NCBI GenBank assembly: GCA_001798105.1
Contig: MGRI01000053.1
Location: forward strand, 1 to 7,004
From: Deltaproteobacteria bacterium RIFCSPHIGHO2_02_FULL_40_11
GTDB lineage: Bacteria; Bdellovibrionota; JACOXK01; 2-02-FULL-40-11
Direction of reading: 5' to 3'
Length of the DNA stretch: 7,004 bases
Shown: positions 5,080 through 7,004 of the stretch, one piece after another
Numbering within the stretch: position 1 is the stretch's first letter
Layout: every line of letters begins with the position of its first letter
Notes under the pieces: model-generated
Databases searched by the model: none
The model's input: the letters and a program-made list of their open reading frames with translations, nothing else
Told to the model about the DNA's origin: nothing
Position numbers and translations under genes: made by a program

Positions 5080-5675
5080 TTCACATTCTTATTGTCACCA
5101 TAGCTTTCTACGGGAAACAAACCTTCTTCTTTTAAAAGCTTTTCCAGGCGTTCGCTTTTGGTTTTAAGCCATTTTTCATACAGGCGAAGTAAATCCCTTT
5201 GAGAATGGGCAAAAGCTTGATCAGAAATTTCTGCCAGAATATCTACGTAAGCAGAAAATTTTGTAGCCAAGTCTTTATACAATTCTTTTAAACTATTTTG
5301 AGGAAATTCATGGGATAGGTTTTGATAGGCGATCCCTCCCATATTCATATAGTAATCGACATCTATAATTTTTCGAGACAGGCTATCTGAAAAAAATCCA
5401 GAAATGTACAAAGCCACATCCCCTAAGTCTTTTAAAAGTTGTACACGCATTTTATGGGGTAAAAGCAGCGCTTTATGGTATTGAATGGCGAGTGGGTCTT
5501 TTTGGGAATTTAAAAGGTATTCAATTTGCATGTATCGAACCAAAAGACTCACCAAATAGAATTCAACATCTTGGGAAGTTTCTACTTTTTGGTTTTCAAG
5601 CGACGTTGTTACCAGTTTTCGAAAAAAACTCATGGGCTCTGAAAAAATATCGATTTTCTTATTTTTAAAATTCAT
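5076..5675 (-). CDS. Conserved uncharacterised helical protein
   Basis: This is a 199-residue soluble protein. AAAGGAG lies 4 nt before the ATG at 5675, which supports this start over the internal Met15. There is no signal peptide or membrane segment, so it is likely cytoplasmic. It is almost all helical. Its most characteristic stretch is about 84-114: LGDVALYISGFF, then SLSRK and DVDYYMNMGG. I recall this motif in a family of hypothetical proteins in Bdellovibrio and myxobacterial relatives, with no established function known to me. Residues about 160-182 (LRLYEKWLKTKSERLEKLL) form a basic amphipathic helix. It converges on the C11-like gene, the two TAA stops sharing the TTAA at 5076-5079. 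It diverges from lptF. A weak promoter (5794-5766) and a palindrome (5731-5744) lie upstream. Confidence 0.75.
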   Translation of the reverse strand: MNFKNKKIDIFSEPMSFFRKLVTTSLENQKVETSQDVEFYLVSLLVRYMQIEYLLNSQKDPLAIQYHKALLLPHKMRVQLLKDLGDVALYISGFFSDSLSRKIIDVDYYMNMGGIAYQNLSHEFPQNSLKELYKDLATKFSAYVDILAEISDQAFAHSQRDLLRLYEKWLKTKSERLEKLLKEEGLFPVESYGDNKNVN

Positions 5676-5679
5676 AGCG

Positions 5680-5686
5680 CTCCTTT
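5680..5686 (-). promoter_or_regulatory. Ribosome binding site AAAGGAG fixing the 5675 start
   Basis: The minus strand reads AAAGGAG-CGCT-ATG. It is one of the two best Shine-Dalgarno matches in the window and decides the first ATG as the start. Confidence 0.75.
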
Positions 5687-5730
5687 CAATGTGTTTCGAA
5701 AAGCAGCCTTTTTACGATGAGACTAAGAGA

Positions 5731-5744
5731 TGTAAGACGTTACA
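5731..5744. promoter_or_regulatory. Palindrome TGTAA-GACG-TTACA, possible operator
   Basis: Perfect 5-bp arms surround a 4-bp spacer in the divergent region between the 199-residue gene and lptF. The arms resemble the TGTAA...TTAC of the two putative sigma-54 enhancer sites, but with one more spacer base. It falls about 15-28 nt downstream of the predicted start of the minus-strand transcript. No sigma-54 promoter is seen near it. Confidence 0.35.
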
Positions 5745-5765
5745 GGATCGATACCCTATAAACGC

Positions 5766-5794
5766 AGTTTAACCCAAAAAAGCCAAAAATTCAA
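5766..5794 (-). promoter_or_regulatory. Weak sigma-70 promoter candidate for the 199-residue gene
   Basis: The minus strand reads TTGAAT-N17-TAAACT, with four of six matches to each consensus box and ideal spacing. The start would be near 5759, giving a leader of about 84 nt. In AT-rich DNA such matches are common. Confidence 0.3.
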
Positions 5795-5814
5795 ATAAAC
5801 TCCAGTACTTCCAA

Positions 5815-5843
5815 TTGCCATGGGCATTAAATTTCGCTACACT
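5815..5843 (+). promoter_or_regulatory. Sigma-70 promoter of lptF
   Basis: TTGCCA (5815-5820), a 17-bp spacer, and TACACT (5838-5843) give five of six and four of six consensus matches. The expected start, 6-7 nt after the -10 box, is at or next to the A of the ATG at 5849. This would make the transcript leaderless. Confidence 0.6.
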
Positions 5844-5848
5844 TACAG

Positions 5849-6961
5849 ATGGGTATGCAGCAAAAAATTATCTTTCGGTACATCTTAAAAGAGCTTTTTA
5901 CCCCTTTCTTTTTAGGCCTTTCCGTTTTTGTTTTTATTCTCGTGATGTCTCAAATGCTGCGTTTAAATGAGCTTGTCATTGTTCATGGCGTGGGGCTTTG
6001 GACCGTTTTAAAACTTTTATTTTATTTATTAACATCGTTTCTGGGCATTTCTATTCCCATTGCGCTTTTGTTTTCCGTGCTGATGGTGTTTGGGCGGTTG
6101 TCTACAGACAGCGAAATTACAGCCATGCGCGCTTCCGGGTTTAGTTTGTTTCAGCTTTTGTCTCCGGTTATTGTTTTTTCTGTCATTGTTTGTGCATTTT
6201 GCCTGTATTTAACATTGTATTTAGAAAATTGGGGATCCCGATCTTACCGACAAGTTATTTTTGAAGTTGGCAAAAACAAAGCTTCCGTGGGGTTAAAAGA
6301 AGGCATATTTACGGACGATTTTTTTGGTTTGGTAATGTATGCGCAACGGGTAAATGAAAAAGACAGCTCTCTTCAAAATGTTTTTATTTATGATCAAAGA
6401 GAGCAAAATCGTCCCATGTCGGTTGTATCTTCTGCGGGGCAATTGATTTCATCTTCAGAGTTAAATGCGATTTTTTTGGTTTTACAAGATGGCAGCATTC
6501 ATTCGTTTGAAAAAGATTACGAATCGATTCAAAAAATTAATTTTGATCGTTATACGATTAATTTAACCTTGGATAAGTTATTTGAAGAAGACACCAAAGA
6601 AAGAGCAAAATGGCTTTCCATCCCAGAGCTTCGGCGTAGAACAAAAGAAGAATACGAAAAGGGAAACTTAAAAAAGGCCAGAGACTTTGAATCAGAATTT
6701 CATCGTAAATTTGCAGTGGCTTTTGTAAGTCTTATTTTTGCAATTATTGGTGTGGGCCTTGGCATTAAATCATCTCGTGCCATCAAATCTTTGTCTTTTG
6801 TGTATACGTTACTTCTCGTCGGCGCTTATTGGGGGCTCTATATCAATGCCAGAAATATTGCCATTTCTGGAATCATTCCGCCTTGGCTTGCGATGTGGCT
6901 TCCAAACTTGCTATTTTTAGTCCTTGCGTTATATCTCGTCCGCCGTGCAAACAGACAGTAA
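5849..6961 (+). CDS. lptF: LPS export ABC transporter permease LptF (YjgP/YjgQ family)
   Basis: This is a 370-residue inner-membrane protein of normal family length. It forms the LptB2FG complex, which extracts LPS from the inner membrane and passes it to the LptC/A bridge. The opening FRYILKELFTPFFLGL is typical. Membrane segments are seen at about 17-37, 55-82, 102-126, 286-306, 313-332 and 343-366. The TM2-TM3 loop carries DSEITAMRASGFS (87-99), the coupling helix that contacts the LptB ATPase. The large region 127-280 fits the periplasmic beta-jellyroll. Residues 285-305 (HRKFAVAF...GVGLG) are also characteristic. LptF and LptG are hard to separate by eye. I choose LptF because it seems to be the first gene of its unit, and a partner may follow past the window edge. 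There is no Shine-Dalgarno before the ATG at 5849; a second ATG is at 5855. Translation may start leaderless from the promoter at 5815-5843. Confidence 0.85.
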   Translation: MGMQQKIIFRYILKELFTPFFLGLSVFVFILVMSQMLRLNELVIVHGVGLWTVLKLLFYLLTSFLGISIPIALLFSVLMVFGRLSTDSEITAMRASGFSLFQLLSPVIVFSVIVCAFCLYLTLYLENWGSRSYRQVIFEVGKNKASVGLKEGIFTDDFFGLVMYAQRVNEKDSSLQNVFIYDQREQNRPMSVVSSAGQLISSSELNAIFLVLQDGSIHSFEKDYESIQKINFDRYTINLTLDKLFEEDTKERAKWLSIPELRRRTKEEYEKGNLKKARDFESEFHRKFAVAFVSLIFAIIGVGLGIKSSRAIKSLSFVYTLLLVGAYWGLYINARNIAISGIIPPWLAMWLPNLLFLVLALYLVRRANRQ

Positions 6962-7004
6962 TCACGCTAATAACTCTGGCAGGTTGTTGAAAAAGGTTCA
7001 GATG
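6962..7004. other. Right-edge intergenic DNA, possibly leading into another gene
   Basis: These 43 bases have no terminator. AAAAAGG followed 5 nt later by ATG at the last three bases would be a usable start for a next gene such as lptG, but nothing beyond it can be read. GGTTGTTGAAAAAGG also resembles a dispersed repeat that I recall from related genomes. I cannot decide between the two. Confidence 0.25.

Noticed and set aside
6977..6992. TGGCAGGTTGTTGAA as a sigma-54 promoter after lptF
   Set aside because: It lacks the GC of the -12 element and the spacing is wrong.
1..7004. CRISPR array, tRNA, rRNA or transposase
   Set aside because: No regularly spaced repeats, no tRNA/rRNA signature, and no transposase motif seen on either strand.

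Overview
This is an AT-rich, gene-dense window from a Gram-negative bacterium. LptF implies an LPS outer membrane, several products carry Sec signal peptides, and two matched sigma-54 promoters are present. The 199-residue protein at 5076-5675 looks like a family I associate with Bdellovibrio and Myxococcota relatives, and the repeat at 3412-3482 is of a type common in deltaproteobacterial-type genomes. My best guess is a Bdellovibrionota or deltaproteobacterial lineage, but this is inference from recall and not a search.

Layout. 3-785 (+) is the C-terminal half of an ABC1/UbiB-type kinase-like protein cut by the window edge. It converges on and overlaps an exported SH3b-domain protein (1520-774, -). 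1562-3402 (+) holds the most interesting block: two tandem paralogous exported proteins, each behind a perfect -24/-12 sigma-54 promoter. Each promoter has the same 13-bp near-palindrome 96-97 bp upstream. The two proteins share a signal peptide and helical N-terminal module of about 135 residues. They then switch abruptly to unrelated C-termini: an HEGGH metallopeptidase-like domain in the first, and two hydrophobic segments in the second. After the second gene come a 71-bp bilateral palindromic repeat (3412-3482) and a terminator-like hairpin (3515-3551). The hairpin overlaps the start of a clostripain(C11)-like exported protein (3523-5079) that seems to have lost its catalytic His. That gene shares a 4-bp TTAA stop overlap with the conserved uncharacterised gene at 5675-5076 (-). 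Finally lptF (5849-6961, +) has a good sigma-70 promoter so close to its ATG that the mRNA may be leaderless.

How the genes fit together. The two paralogs look like one regulon under a sigma-54 activator not encoded here. The repeated promoter, activator site and N-module joined to different C-termini suggest a cassette-like family of exported proteins with probable further copies elsewhere in the genome. The SH3b, C11-like and paralog genes all encode exported proteins, but nothing in the sequence proves a shared pathway. lptF is housekeeping LPS export and probably unrelated to the block before it.
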